NCBI RefSeq assembly: GCF_003987655.1
Contig: NZ_NGKC01000001.1
Coordinates: 372,001 to 436,000 of the forward strand
Origin: Vagococcus acidifermentans
GTDB taxonomy: Bacteria > Bacillota > Bacilli > Lactobacillales > Vagococcaceae
DNA length: 64,000 nt
Direction of reading: 5' to 3'
Below the pieces are notes generated by a model. That model was not told where the DNA came from. It did not search any database and saw nothing but the letters and a program-made list of their open reading frames with translations. Of this stretch, positions 56,168 to 64,000 are shown piece after piece (position 1 is the first letter of the stretch; each line of letters begins with the position of its first letter). The position numbers and the translations under genes are program-made.

Positions 56168-56731
56168 ATGAAAAGAATAGCAGTATACTGCGGTTCTTCC
56201 TTAGGAGAAGCGCACGTTTATGAAAAAGAGGCCCGTCTGCTTGGCGAATGGCTGACGCAGAATCGGTATGACTTGGTGTTCGGCGGCGGTCAGATCGGTC
56301 TCATGGGCGTTGTTGCCGATGCCGTTTTACGCGGTCAAGGCCGGGCTATTGGTGTGATGCCTGATTTTTTACAGGACGGCGAACGTGCCCACAACGGTCT
56401 CACTGAATTTTACACGGTTTCCTCAATGCATGAACGCAAATTGAAGATGATTGAACTGTCGGATGCATTTATTGCCCTGCCCGGCGGTCCGGGAACGCTG
56501 GAGGAAATCTCCGAGGTTTACTCGTGGCGGCGCATCGACCAGCACCAAAAGCCGTGTGTTTTTTATAACGTCAACGGTTTTTACGATCCGCTGGCTGCCT
56601 TTTTTTCCCAGATGGTCAGCCAAGGATTCTTATCGGAAGCTGACTATCACAAAGTGCTGTTTTCTGATTCTTTGGAAACGATCCACGATTTTATCCGCCG
56701 GCAGTGGGAAATGAACGGCTATTTCAAGTAA
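56168..56731 (+). CDS. LOG-family nucleoside 5'-monophosphate phosphoribohydrolase
   Basis: A 187-residue Rossmann-fold protein of the LOG (lonely guy) family, which splits the N-glycosidic bond of nucleoside monophosphates. Motifs: VYCGSS at the N-terminus, FGGGQIGLMGVVADAVL, SMHERKLKMIELSDAFIALP and the catalytic PGGPGTLEE. AAAGGGTG precedes the start. Bacterial members act on AMP-like or cytokinin-like nucleotides; the in vivo substrate here is unknown. Single-gene unit before the infC leader. Confidence 0.92.
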   Translation: MKRIAVYCGSSLGEAHVYEKEARLLGEWLTQNRYDLVFGGGQIGLMGVVADAVLRGQGRAIGVMPDFLQDGERAHNGLTEFYTVSSMHERKLKMIELSDAFIALPGGPGTLEEISEVYSWRRIDQHQKPCVFYNVNGFYDPLAAFFSQMVSQGFLSEADYHKVLFSDSLETIHDFIRRQWEMNGYFK

Positions 56732-56768
56732 ACCACCTGCTCGTTTTCTGAAAAACAGATTTTTTGTG

Positions 56769-56797
56769 TTGACATTTATGCAAAGACTTGTTATGAT
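56769..56797 (+). promoter_or_regulatory. Promoter of infC-rpmI-rplT
   Basis: Consensus TTGACA (56769-56774) and TATGAT (56792-56797) with a 17-bp spacer. Confidence 0.88.
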
Positions 56798-56803
56798 GTA
56801 TGA

Positions 56804-56948
56804 GTTGAGAAATTAAGCAGAAGCACCCGCTTCTCGCCTTAGAGAATGTCAGTTCCTGGGCCAGATAATCCATGTTTTTCCATTCGAATGTAATGGAAAG
56901 GCTGTGCTGGTGCGGGTTCTTGAAAAAGAACTCGTTTTTTTTCTCTAA
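56804..56948 (+). promoter_or_regulatory. L20 leader (ribosomal protein autoregulation element)
   Basis: The untranslated leader before infC has the layout of the Firmicute L20 leader, in which excess ribosomal protein L20 binds the RNA and causes early termination. An intrinsic terminator (GCGGGTTCTT paired with AAGAACTCGT, then eight T, about 56912-56940) lies just before infC. ACCCGC at 56825-56830 can pair instead with GCGGGT at 56912-56917, which would undo the terminator. A 6-bp hairpin AGAAGC/GCTTCT lies at the 5' side. The class is recognised from context and structure. Confidence 0.85.
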
Positions 56949-56963
56949 ATAATTTGGAGGTGA

Positions 56964-57488
56964 ATGACCATAGCAAGAGATATTATGGTAAACGACGGTA
57001 TTCGTGCACGAGAGCTTCGATTGATCTCAGAGAGTGGCGAGCAACTTGGTGTTAAGTCAAAAGCCGAAGCGTTGAAGATTGCAGAAAGTGCTAACTTAGA
57101 TTTGGTGCTTGTGGCGCCAAATGCCAAACCACCTGTTGCCAGAATTATGGATTATGGTAAATTCAGATTTGAACAACAAAAGAAAGAGCGTGAAGCACGC
57201 AAAAAGCAGAAGGTCATCAATATTAAAGAGGTTCGTTTGAGCCCGACAATTGATGTGAATGACTTCAACACAAAATTGCGTAATGCACGAAAGTTCCTTG
57301 AAAAGGGCGACAAAGTGAAAGCGTCCATTCGTTTCAAAGGCCGTGCGATTACTCATAAGCAGATTGGTCAAGATGTTTTAAATCGCCTAGCAAGTGAAAC
57401 TGAAGACATTGCTACCGTTGAACAAAAACCGAAAATGGACGGCAGAAGTATGTTCTTAGTGCTTGCGCCAAAGACAGATAACAAGTAG
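56964..57488 (+). CDS. infC: Translation initiation factor IF-3
   Basis: A 174-residue factor that binds the 30S subunit and checks the start codon. N-terminal domain ([20 protein letters not shown]), basic linker ([20 protein letters not shown]) and C-terminal domain ([20 protein letters not shown]) are all present. The start is ambiguous: ATG 56964 lies only 3 nt after GGAGG (56956-56960), whereas ATA 56970 is at an ideal 9 nt. infC genes often use rare AUU/AUA-type starts for autocontrol, so ATA 56970 may be the true one. Confidence 0.95.
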   Translation: MTIARDIMVNDGIRARELRLISESGEQLGVKSKAEALKIAESANLDLVLVAPNAKPPVARIMDYGKFRFEQQKKEREARKKQKVINIKEVRLSPTIDVNDFNTKLRNARKFLEKGDKVKASIRFKGRAITHKQIGQDVLNRLASETEDIATVEQKPKMDGRSMFLVLAPKTDNK

Positions 57489-57514
57489 TCAAAGAATCTG
57501 AGGAGGAAAATGAA

Positions 57515-57715
57515 ATGCCAAAAATGAAAACTCACCGCGGACTAGCTAAACGTTTGAAACGTACAGGTGGTGGCGGATTTAAAAGATATCGCGCGTTTAC
57601 AAGCCACCGTTTCCACGGTAAAACGAAAAAACAACGTCGTCAACTGCGTCGTCCAAGAATGGTATCTGCCGGCGATTACAAACGTATCCGCCAAAGCTTG
57701 ACTTACATGAGATAA
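57515..57715 (+). CDS. rpmI: 50S ribosomal protein L35
   Basis: A 66-residue basic ribosomal protein opening [20 protein letters not shown], with [15 protein letters not shown] in the middle. AGGAGG lies 8 nt before ATG 57515. Between infC and rplT, the standard order. Confidence 0.97.
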   Translation: MPKMKTHRGLAKRLKRTGGGGFKRYRAFTSHRFHGKTKKQRRQLRRPRMVSAGDYKRIRQSLTYMR

Positions 57716-57773
57716 TCAACTCTCAGGCAGACCGTATACTACAATTTAGAAAACAACTCAAGGAGGAATTATC

Positions 57774-58133
57774 ATGGCACGTGTAAAAGGTGGAGCAGTG
57801 ACACGCCGACGTCGTAAAAAAGTCTTAAAATTAGCTAAAGGCTATTATGGTTCAAAACATACATTATTCAAAACAGCAAAAGAACAGGTGATGAAGTCTC
57901 ATGTGTACGCATTTAGAGACCGTCGCCAAACAAAACGCAATTTCCGTAAACTATGGATCGCGCGTATCAACGCTGCAGCTCGTATGAACGGCTTAAGCTA
58001 CAGCAAAATGATGCACGGATTGAAAGTTGCTGAAATCGACATCAACCGTAAAATGCTGGCTGACTTGGCTGTCCATGATGCATCCGCATTTACAGCACTG
58101 GCTGACCAAGCTAAAGCTGCATTGGCTAAATAA
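57774..58133 (+). CDS. rplT: 50S ribosomal protein L20
   Basis: A 119-residue protein needed early in 50S assembly and the likely repressor of its own operon through the leader at 56804-56948. [20 protein letters not shown] and [20 protein letters not shown] are hallmark segments. AAGGAGG precedes the start. A strong terminator follows. Confidence 0.97.
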   Translation: MARVKGGAVTRRRRKKVLKLAKGYYGSKHTLFKTAKEQVMKSHVYAFRDRRQTKRNFRKLWIARINAAARMNGLSYSKMMHGLKVAEIDINRKMLADLAVHDASAFTALADQAKAALAK

Positions 58134-58160
58134 AAGATATGTAAATGATATCATGAGCTT

Positions 58161-58191
58161 TTCACCCGCTTGTTTGAGCGGGTGTTTTTTT
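58161..58191 (+). terminator. Terminator of infC-rpmI-rplT
   Basis: CACCCGCT (58163-58170) pairs with AGCGGGTG (58177-58184), then seven T. Confidence 0.93.
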
Positions 58192-58286
58192 GCGTTCCCC
58201 GTAAATCAAATGTGTCGCACAGTTGAAATTATGATAAGATAAGTAATAAAACAGTTTAAAAAAAACTGCTGAAGTAGGGGAAAACA

Positions 58287-59267
58287 ATGATAACGATTCG
58301 ACAAATCGCGCAAGAAGCCGGCGTCTCAAAAAGTACCGTTTCGAGATACTTGAACAAGGGCTACGTGAGTGAAGAAACGGCAAAAAAAATAAAAACAGTG
58401 ATTGACAAACATAACTACGTACCAAATGAATTTGCCAGAAATTTGAAGTCGGAAAAGAGTAAATTTATTGGTGTAGTGATACCGCGAATAGATTCGCCTT
58501 CCACTATGAGCATGTTGGACGGGGTCGACAGAATATGCCGCGCCAAGGGGTATCAGCTGCTCATTTTCAATACCAATTTGGATGTCAAACGGGAAATCGA
58601 AGGGCTGTACAGTTTGGTACATAATAAAGTTGCCGGTATTATTTTGTTTGCCACAATGATTACAGAAGAGCATTTGCGCGCACAAAAGAAGTTGAAAGTG
58701 CCGATTATTTTCGTGGGGCAAAATCATAAAGATGTCTACGCCATCAATCATGACAACTATGCGGCCGGCAAGCTGCTGGCTGAAAAAATGTTGGCATACC
58801 GGCACGAGCAGATTGCTTACATAGGCGTTCCTGAAAATGATTATTCTGTTGGTGTCGAAAGAAAGCGCGGTGTCATGGACACATTTGCCAAAGCGGGCTT
58901 CCATGTCTCGTATATCGAATCAACGTTCAGGACCAAAGACAATTACTATTTAGCCATGGATTTGTTCAAAACATTAGAGGCAACACTGTACATCACTGCA
59001 ACCGATAATATGGCGATGGGGTTATACCGGGCAGCTTATGAGATGAATTTGGCAGTGGGAGCAGATATTTCGCTTGCAGGGTTCGGCGGGTATGCGTTTA
59101 GCGGCTTTTTAACACCGCCGTTAACGACCATTGATTTTCATCATGAACTGGTTGGGGAGACGGCCGCCGCTAATTTATTGAAAAAGCTTGGAGGAGGAGC
59201 TATCGACCGGGCGATTGCGATTGATTTTTCTTACATGGATAGAGAAAGTGTAAAAAAATTAAGTTGA
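58287..59267 (+). CDS. scrR: LacI-family sucrose operon repressor
   Basis: A 326-residue LacI/GalR repressor: helix-turn-helix ITIRQIAQEAGVSKSTVSRY at the N-terminus, hinge YVPNEFARNLKSEKS, and an effector domain for a sugar ligand (likely fructose or a phosphate). The arginine-free HTH sequence SKSTVSR and gene position immediately before scrA-scrB identify it as ScrR. Its stop codon lies inside the -35 of the scrAB promoter. ATG 58287 follows AGGGG. Confidence 0.88.
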   Translation: MITIRQIAQEAGVSKSTVSRYLNKGYVSEETAKKIKTVIDKHNYVPNEFARNLKSEKSKFIGVVIPRIDSPSTMSMLDGVDRICRAKGYQLLIFNTNLDVKREIEGLYSLVHNKVAGIILFATMITEEHLRAQKKLKVPIIFVGQNHKDVYAINHDNYAAGKLLAEKMLAYRHEQIAYIGVPENDYSVGVERKRGVMDTFAKAGFHVSYIESTFRTKDNYYLAMDLFKTLEATLYITATDNMAMGLYRAAYEMNLAVGADISLAGFGGYAFSGFLTPPLTTIDFHHELVGETAAANLLKKLGGGAIDRAIAIDFSYMDRESVKKLS

Positions 59268-59292
59268 CAACGGATACATTTGATGATATCTT
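59264..59292 (+). promoter_or_regulatory. Promoter of scrAB
   Basis: Consensus TTGACA (59264-59269), which contains the scrR stop codon, and TATCTT (59287-59292) with a 17-bp spacer. Both operators lie downstream of the start point. Confidence 0.8.
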
Positions 59293-59301
59293 GTAACTAA
59301 G

Positions 59302-59327
59302 AACATGAGGGACCGGTCCCTCATGTT
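59302..59327. promoter_or_regulatory. ScrR operator 1 (26-bp perfect palindrome)
   Basis: A perfect 26-bp palindrome centred between 59314 and 59315, core TGAGGGACCGGTCCCTCA with flanks AACA/TGTT. It begins 10 nt after the -10, at the expected start of transcription, so a bound LacI-family repressor would block initiation. Confidence 0.8.
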
Positions 59328-59339
59328 GACTTTAACCCT

Positions 59340-59361
59340 TTTGAGGGACCGGTCCCTCAAA
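59340..59361. promoter_or_regulatory. ScrR operator 2 (22-bp perfect palindrome)
   Basis: A second perfect palindrome with the same 18-bp core as operator 1, flanked by TT/AA. The centres are 36 bp apart. It lies just before the scrA ribosome site and could act as a roadblock or support a repressor loop. Confidence 0.8.
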
Positions 59362-59380
59362 GAGAAAAAGAGGAGGAAAG

Positions 59381-60775
59381 ATGATGGAGAACAGGGAGAT
59401 AGCGCAGCAAGTCATTGAGGCAGTTGGGGGCAAGGGCAATATTCGCAGTGTGGCACATTGCGCTACCCGCTTAAGAGTGATGGTCGCAGATGAAGGAGCA
59501 ATTGATAAGGAACGTATCGAAAATCTGGACAAAGTCAAAGGCGCATTTTTCAATTCGGGACAGTACCAAATAATTTTTGGGACAGGCACTGTCAATAAGA
59601 TTTATGAAGAAGTGCTTCAATTGGGAGTAGGTGAGCAGCCGAAAGACGAAGCCGCAGCCAGACCACAAGAAGGTAATGTGTTTAAACGCACGATTCGAAC
59701 ATTTGGCGATGTCTTTGTGCCGATTATCCCGGTGTTGGTGGCGACCGGTTTGTTTATGGGATTGAGAGGTCTGCTGACACAGCCGGAAATTCTAGGCTTG
59801 TTCGGGCTGTCGCCGGAAGCAATTAATGCCAACTTTTTACTATACACACAAGTTTTGACGGATACTGCATTCGCTTTTCTTCCGGCTTTGGTGGCATGGT
59901 CGACTTTCAGAGTATTTGGCGGCAGTCCGGTTATCGGAATTGTGCTTGGGTTGATGCTGGTCAGTCCGTCTCTGCCTAATGCGTATGAAGTTGCTGCCGG
60001 CAGCGCTGAAGCTATTATGTTGTTTGATTTTATTCCTATTGTAGGTTATCAAGGCACTGTTTTACCGGCATTCATTTCAGGGATTATCGGAGCAAAGCTC
60101 GAGAAAAAATTGCATAAAATCGTACCTGAGACATTCGATCTGCTGGTGACACCTTTTGTAACACTACTGATTATGAGTGTGTTGTCATTGATGCTGATTG
60201 GTCCGGTATTTCATTCATTTGAGAACGTGGTCCTCAATGCAACGGAATGGATTTTGGCTTTGCCGTTTGGATTGGCAGGGTTGATTATAGGCGGTTTGAA
60301 TCAAGTAATCGTTGTGACAGGTGTCCATCATATCTTCAATTTTCTGGAAGTGCAGCTGCTGACTAATACCGGAAGTAATCCTTTTAACGCTATTATTACT
60401 TGCGGGATGGCAGCTCAAGGGGGAGCGACGCTGGCAGTGGGCTTAAAAACAAAATCCAAAAAATTGAAAGCATTGGCATTTCCATCAGCACTTTCTGCGC
60501 TTTTGGGTATCACTGAGCCGGCCATTTTCGGTGTGAATCTAAGGTATGTCCGCCCGTTTTTCATGGGCTTGATCGGAGGCGGTGTCGGCGGTTTTCTGTC
60601 GAATATGATGGGCTTGTCAGGTACAGGGATGTCTATCACCGTGATACCGGGAATTCTTTTGTATCTCAATGAGCAGTTGATTCCGTACATCTTTATCAAT
60701 CTGGTTGCTATCGGTGTTGGTTTTATCTTGACGTATCTATTTGGTTTCAAAGACGAACAGTTAGAAGGAATGTAG
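59381..60775 (+). CDS. scrA: PTS sucrose-specific EIIBC transporter
   Basis: A 464-residue membrane transporter that imports sucrose as sucrose-6-phosphate. IIB is at 1-85 (phosphorylated C27 in VAHCATRLRVM) and IIC follows, with PIVGYQGTVLPAF, VVTGVHHIFNFLEVQLL and GITEPAIFGVNLRY. It has no fused IIA, unlike the BglP of this window, and must borrow one. AGGAGG at 59371-59376 serves ATG 59381 or ATG 59384; the second has better spacing. Confidence 0.94.
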   Translation: MMENREIAQQVIEAVGGKGNIRSVAHCATRLRVMVADEGAIDKERIENLDKVKGAFFNSGQYQIIFGTGTVNKIYEEVLQLGVGEQPKDEAAARPQEGNVFKRTIRTFGDVFVPIIPVLVATGLFMGLRGLLTQPEILGLFGLSPEAINANFLLYTQVLTDTAFAFLPALVAWSTFRVFGGSPVIGIVLGLMLVSPSLPNAYEVAAGSAEAIMLFDFIPIVGYQGTVLPAFISGIIGAKLEKKLHKIVPETFDLLVTPFVTLLIMSVLSLMLIGPVFHSFENVVLNATEWILALPFGLAGLIIGGLNQVIVVTGVHHIFNFLEVQLLTNTGSNPFNAIITCGMAAQGGATLAVGLKTKSKKLKALAFPSALSALLGITEPAIFGVNLRYVRPFFMGLIGGGVGGFLSNMMGLSGTGMSITVIPGILLYLNEQLIPYIFINLVAIGVGFILTYLFGFKDEQLEGM

Positions 60776-60785
60776 GAGAGGTGTT

Positions 60786-62171
60786 ATGTTAGACGGCAAT
60801 GTCGAAAAATCGTCCTATCCGGTAACGTATCACGTGACACCGGTCAAAGGTCTGCTGAATGACCCGAATGGGCTGGTAGTGTTTAAAGGGGAGTACCATG
60901 TATTCTATCAGTGGAACCCAACCGGCACGACACATGAAAACAAAGTGTGGGGGCATGTTGTTTCCGACGATATGGTCCACTGGCAACGGCTGCCTGCTGC
61001 ACTTGTCCCGTCTGAGGACTATGATAAAGACGGGATTTACTCTGGTTCGGCAGTCGTTCATGAAGAAACGATGTATGTGTTTTATACAGGCAATGTGATA
61101 GAAAAAGACGGCACCCGAAAAAGCTATCAGTGTCTGGCCCTCTCTGAAGACGGCCGGCATTTTGTGAAACAAGGTCCGATTTTTCCGCATCCGGCTGGCT
61201 ATTCCAGGCATGTGCGGGACCCGAAAGTTTGGTTTGATGATGAGCAGTCCAAGTGGTATTTGCTGTTAGGCGCACAAACAGATGACGGAAAAGGGACAGC
61301 GCTGCTTTATTCATCAAGAACTTTACGGGATTGGCAGTTGTTGGGCGAGTTTTTTTCAGAAGAAGAGCTGAAAAAACTGTCGCAGCGCGGCTTTATGTGG
61401 GAGTGTCCCGATTTCTTTTATATAGGAGAAGCTGCTTTTTTCCTTTATTCCCCTCAAGGCATTGAGGAAGAAGGTGACTGTTATCAAAATATTTACCAGT
61501 CGGTCTATTTAAAGGTAGAGTCATTAGCAGCAGGTGCTGTCATAGCCGACAGTTTGATGTATGAGCTGGATTGGGGCTTTGAATTTTATGCGCCGCAAAC
61601 ATTTTTAACCACAGACGGCCGACGGATGTTGTACGGCTGGATGGGTGTAATGCCACCGGCGAAAGAGCAGGCGGTTCCGACTGTTAAGGAAGGATGGCTG
61701 CACCATCTGAGCATACCGCGTCAATTAGACACCAGAGATGGTTTGCTGATACAGCAGCCGGCAGCAGAATTGAAACAGCTGAGAGCAGCACACAAACAGG
61801 TTGATTTATCCGACAGCTGGCGCTATTGTCCGTCTATAAGTACTGTTGAATTAGTGTTTTGCTTTGATAGCGAGGCGGAAGATATGACTGTTCGTCTGCA
61901 AGGAGAGACTGCAATCACATATAGTCGCGACAGCCGGCAATTGTCATTATCAAGGCGGGACTGGCTGGCGCAACGGACGGAATACCGCAACACCACACTT
62001 GACCGTCCATTGACGGAGCTCAGGGTGTTTCTGGATGGCTCCAGTTTGGAATTATTTGCAAATCACGGGGAATCAGTTGCCTCAGCCCGATTTTTTGAAG
62101 ACGGTGAGTTGGAGATAGTCTATGAAGGTTGCAACAAAGGAAACGCAGTGATACATGAGTTGAAGTTGTAA
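60786..62171 (+). CDS. scrB: Sucrose-6-phosphate hydrolase (GH32)
   Basis: A 461-residue GH32 enzyme that splits sucrose-6-phosphate into glucose-6-phosphate and fructose. The nucleophile D26 is in GLLNDPNG, the transition-state aspartate in HVRDPKVW, and the acid/base glutamate in MWECPDFF. FYQWNPTGTTHENKVWGH is the substrate-binding segment. GAGAGG precedes ATG 60786, 11 nt after scrA. Confidence 0.95.
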   Translation: MLDGNVEKSSYPVTYHVTPVKGLLNDPNGLVVFKGEYHVFYQWNPTGTTHENKVWGHVVSDDMVHWQRLPAALVPSEDYDKDGIYSGSAVVHEETMYVFYTGNVIEKDGTRKSYQCLALSEDGRHFVKQGPIFPHPAGYSRHVRDPKVWFDDEQSKWYLLLGAQTDDGKGTALLYSSRTLRDWQLLGEFFSEEELKKLSQRGFMWECPDFFYIGEAAFFLYSPQGIEEEGDCYQNIYQSVYLKVESLAAGAVIADSLMYELDWGFEFYAPQTFLTTDGRRMLYGWMGVMPPAKEQAVPTVKEGWLHHLSIPRQLDTRDGLLIQQPAAELKQLRAAHKQVDLSDSWRYCPSISTVELVFCFDSEAEDMTVRLQGETAITYSRDSRQLSLSRRDWLAQRTEYRNTTLDRPLTELRVFLDGSSLELFANHGESVASARFFEDGELEIVYEGCNKGNAVIHELKL

Positions 62172-62207
62172 AAAAATATGCTTCAGAAACAGATGGCAGA
62201 ACTGCCT

Positions 62208-62246
62208 AAAACACCCTTCTTGTCTATAAACAAGAAGGGTGTTTTT
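62208..62246 (+). terminator. Terminator of scrAB
   Basis: Perfect 15-bp stem (62208-62222 with 62231-62245) ending in TTTTT. Confidence 0.93.
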
Positions 62247-62264
62247 AAAAGGTATTGCAGTCTG

Positions 62265-62633
62265 CTACCTAACGTTTATTACCTGCGCACCAAACGGCAT
62301 AAGCGCAAGTCTAGCCAGTTTGAATGATTGTTTGCCGAAAGGAATTCCAATAATCGTCAGGGACAATAGAATTCCGCTAATCAGGTGGGTAACCGCCAAA
62401 GGAAAACCGCAGACAATCAGCCAGATGATATTGACCAGCAGTGAAAACGAGCTGGTACCGTAAATCACTTCTTTGCCGAATGGCCAAAAGGACAGTTCAG
62501 CGAACTTGAAACACTGCAGGCCTACCGGGATACCGATAATCGTGATGCACCAAAGAAGACCAGCTATAATCCATGCTAGTCCGCCGGCAAAGCCGCCAAA
62601 AACAAACCAGATGATGTTGCCTAAACAGCCCAT
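62265..62633 (-). CDS. YccF-domain membrane protein
   Basis: A 122-residue protein with several membrane helices and an internal duplication: LGNIIWFVFGGFAGGLAWII ... ITIIGIPVGLQCFKFAELSFWPFGKEV in the first half is repeated as LVNIIWLIVCGFPLAVTHLI ... LTIIGIPFGKQSFKLARLALMPFGAQV in the second. That is the YccF family, of unknown function. ATG 62633 follows GGGAG loosely; ATG 62654 has no ribosome site. Confidence 0.87.
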   Translation of the reverse strand: MGCLGNIIWFVFGGFAGGLAWIIAGLLWCITIIGIPVGLQCFKFAELSFWPFGKEVIYGTSSFSLLVNIIWLIVCGFPLAVTHLISGILLSLTIIGIPFGKQSFKLARLALMPFGAQVINVR

Positions 62634-62802
62634 ATCAAAGCCACTCCCTTTCAAATAAGTCAGTCATATGCACTTTTTTTCTGACCGAAACATGAAAGCT
62701 GCTGGAGCGAATGAGAATCGGACAGTTGCACAAACTAATAATACAACAAATTGCTGCAGAAAACTATCCTGTTTGTGTCCGGTGCTTGTATTCCGGTGTG
62801 CG

Positions 62803-63264
62803 TCAGACAGTCGTCGGATAGACTACGACAAACGTTTCAAACACCACTAAATCGTCTTCAGTAAACTCTTTTTCCAGCTCAAGGGTATGGTACTTCGAGA
62901 AAAAGTGCCAATGTGTGTTGCGCCAATATGTCAACGACAAGTCGCCTTCTCCCTCTTTTTCAGCGTGACGAGCGGTGATTTCCCGAAAAGGCAGGATGTC
63001 AACGTCAGTGTTTTGAATAACGCAGAGCGGCTCTCCTTGGCTGTTCAGGACGATTTGATAGTCGCCTTTTTCCGGCAGGGGTTCTTCTGCATAATGATCA
63101 TAGGCGCCGGATGTTCCTGTTTTCTTTCCTGATAACACCAGCTGCCCTAATCTATCGGCCATCTCCGCGCTGTCTCCAAATGCAAAAGCGCTATATGCGG
63201 TGCCGGCAGGCATACCTTTTGACTGGCAAAAACTGCGCCAGTATTTATCTATTGTCTGGGACAT
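62803..63264 (-). CDS. ASCH-domain protein
   Basis: A 153-residue protein of the ASCH superfamily (DUF437-type), a PUA-like beta-barrel thought to bind RNA or nucleotides; one branch has amidohydrolase activity on acetylated cytidine. Family features: DRLGQLVLSGKKTGTSGAYD, EPLPEKGDYQIVLNSQGEPL and the C-terminal LSLTYWRNTHWHFF. The start at 63264 follows GGAGGTG; the longer frame (63372) is not supported. The 148 nt between it and the YccF gene hold nothing identifiable. Confidence 0.87.
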   Translation of the reverse strand: MSQTIDKYWRSFCQSKGMPAGTAYSAFAFGDSAEMADRLGQLVLSGKKTGTSGAYDHYAEEPLPEKGDYQIVLNSQGEPLCVIQNTDVDILPFREITARHAEKEGEGDLSLTYWRNTHWHFFSKYHTLELEKEFTEDDLVVFETFVVVYPTTV

Positions 63265-63348
63265 CTTACACACCTCCATATCTGTATGCAGTCTAGTGTA
63301 CCACAAAAGAGTATGGTTTTCTTTACCTCCGCCGCCAATTAAACGGCA

Positions 63349-63379
63349 AAACGCCATGTGCAATCCGCACATGGCGTTT
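63349..63379. terminator. Terminator after the metal-binding lipoprotein gene
   Basis: AAACGCCATGTGC (63349-63361) pairs perfectly with GCACATGGCGTTT (63367-63379). In the minus direction it lies 5 nt after the stop codon; the T run is short (TTTTGCCGTTT). Confidence 0.75.
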
Positions 63380-63383
63380 CCTG

Positions 63384-64000
63384 TTAATTTGCCAATCCGT
63401 CATGGATTTTTTCCAAGTTCCATTTCATCATGCTGTAATAACTGTCGCCCTCCTGCCCTTTTTTGGCGATGGAATCCGTAAAGACTTCGCTGAAAATCGG
63501 CAGGCCCGTTTCTTTTGCGAGACGTTCCATACTGCGGCGGTCGACGGAGGTTTCCACAAAGAGTGCAGGGACATCAGATTGCTTGACGGTATCAATGATA
63601 CGTTTCATTTGTTCAGGCGTCCCCTGGTTCTCCGTATTGATTTCCCAAATATATGCCGCTGTCAGACCGTATGCTTTCGAGAAATATTTGAAGGCCCCTT
63701 CGCTGGTCACTAGCAGTTTTTTGGATGCCGGAATGTCGGCAAATTTTTTCTTGGCCGATTCATCCAGTTCAGTCAACTTGTCAATATAGGCTTGTGCGTT
63801 TTTCTGATAAGCAGACGCATTGTCCGGGTCTTTTTCAGAAAATATCCGGGTAATCTCTTTCACATAGGCAATGCCGTTGGAAATATCCAGCCAGGCATGA
63901 GGGTCCTCTTGATTTGTGTTGCCTTCGCTTGTCAGATACATTGGTTCGACTTTCCTGCTGACTGCAAAATAATCGACACCGTCTTTCTTATGCGCAGTTT
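63384..64000 (-). CDS. Manganese/zinc ABC transporter substrate-binding lipoprotein (partial)
   Basis: The gene enters from the right edge, so the signal peptide and first third are missing; about 205 C-terminal residues are present. The sequence matches the cluster A-I metal-binding proteins PsaA/ScaA/MntA: DYFAVS, EDPHAWLDISNGIAYVKEI with a metal-ligand histidine, KKLLVTSEGAFKYFSKAYGL followed by AAYIWEINTENQGTPEQM with the ligand glutamate region, LFVETSVDRRSMERLAKE and FTDSIAKKGQEGDSYYSMM with the ligand aspartate. The inner ATG at 63941 is not the start. ABC partners must lie outside the window. Confidence 0.93.
   Translation of the reverse strand, partial: TAHKKDGVDYFAVSRKVEPMYLTSEGNTNQEDPHAWLDISNGIAYVKEITRIFSEKDPDNASAYQKNAQAYIDKLTELDESAKKKFADIPASKKLLVTSEGAFKYFSKAYGLTAAYIWEINTENQGTPEQMKRIIDTVKQSDVPALFVETSVDRRSMERLAKETGLPIFSEVFTDSIAKKGQEGDSYYSMMKWNLEKIHDGLAN

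Noticed and set aside
56741-56767. Terminator after the LOG-family gene
   Set aside because: A 4-bp TCTG/CAGA stem before TTTTTT is too weak to claim.
59302-59361. Reading the scr palindromes as terminators
   Set aside because: They lie before scrA with no T run after either, and share an identical core as operators do.

Overview
The window looks like chromosome from a low-GC Gram-positive fermenter of the order Lactobacillales, probably near Carnobacteriaceae/Enterococcaceae; the genus cannot be fixed from the sequence alone. Reasons: strong GGAGG ribosome sites, TTGACA/TATAAT promoters, many PTS sugar systems, a GlgC/GlgD glycogen operon, a Bacillus-like isocitrate dehydrogenase and an infC-rpmI-rplT operon with an L20-type leader. 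I see no insertion sequence, prophage, CRISPR array, rRNA or tRNA. Nearly all of it is catabolic or housekeeping DNA.

Layout. 1-2.5 kb: the front part of a BcrA-like ABC ATPase (minus strand, behind a terminator-like hairpin), a small unknown protein and a GT4 glycosyltransferase. 2.5-7.2 kb: an MFS carrier, an M20 amidohydrolase and a CstA-type carrier. 7.2-13 kb, minus strand: ribose regulon rbsR-rbsK-rbsD-rbsA-rbsC-rbsB, with rbsC frameshifted as given. 13.2-17.2 kb: MarR regulator plus a heterodimeric ABC multidrug-type exporter. 17.4-21.3 kb: a mannose-family PTS (IIA, YajC-like, IIB, IIC, IID) with a GntR regulator. 21.4-26.5 kb: Mga-type regulator, beta-glucoside PTS and 6-phospho-beta-glucosidase. 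26.6-28.4 kb: an OYE-type flavoenzyme and an OsmC protein. 28.5-32 kb: a Cys/Met-type PLP enzyme with an orphan PTS IIC, divergent from an RpiR regulator. 32-38 kb: the mannitol operon (small EIIB, mtlR, mtlA, mtlF, mtlD).

38.1-41 kb: a selenium-linked operon (cysteine desulfurase-like protein, YedE, DUF3343) behind a leader of about 310 nt. The leader has its own well-initiated 12-codon reading frame whose UGA stop lies inside one of two mutually exclusive pairing segments, followed by a long base-paired element that ends next to the operon's ribosome site. This is the most novel-looking object in the window.

41.2-51.3 kb: glgB-glgC-glgD-glgA-glgP plus a GH13 hydrolase, for making and mobilising glycogen. 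51.4-56.7 kb: universal stress protein, aconitase-isocitrate dehydrogenase (the citrate-to-2-oxoglutarate arm, no citrate synthase here) and a LOG protein. 56.7-58.1 kb: translation factor IF3 and ribosomal proteins L35/L20. 58.3-62.2 kb: sucrose regulon scrR-scrA-scrB with two long perfect palindromic operators. 62.2-64 kb, minus strand: YccF protein, ASCH protein and the C-terminal part of a PsaA-type Mn/Zn-binding lipoprotein.

The common theme is sugar import by phosphorylation or ABC transport, each system with its own regulator, feeding glycolysis and glycogen storage.
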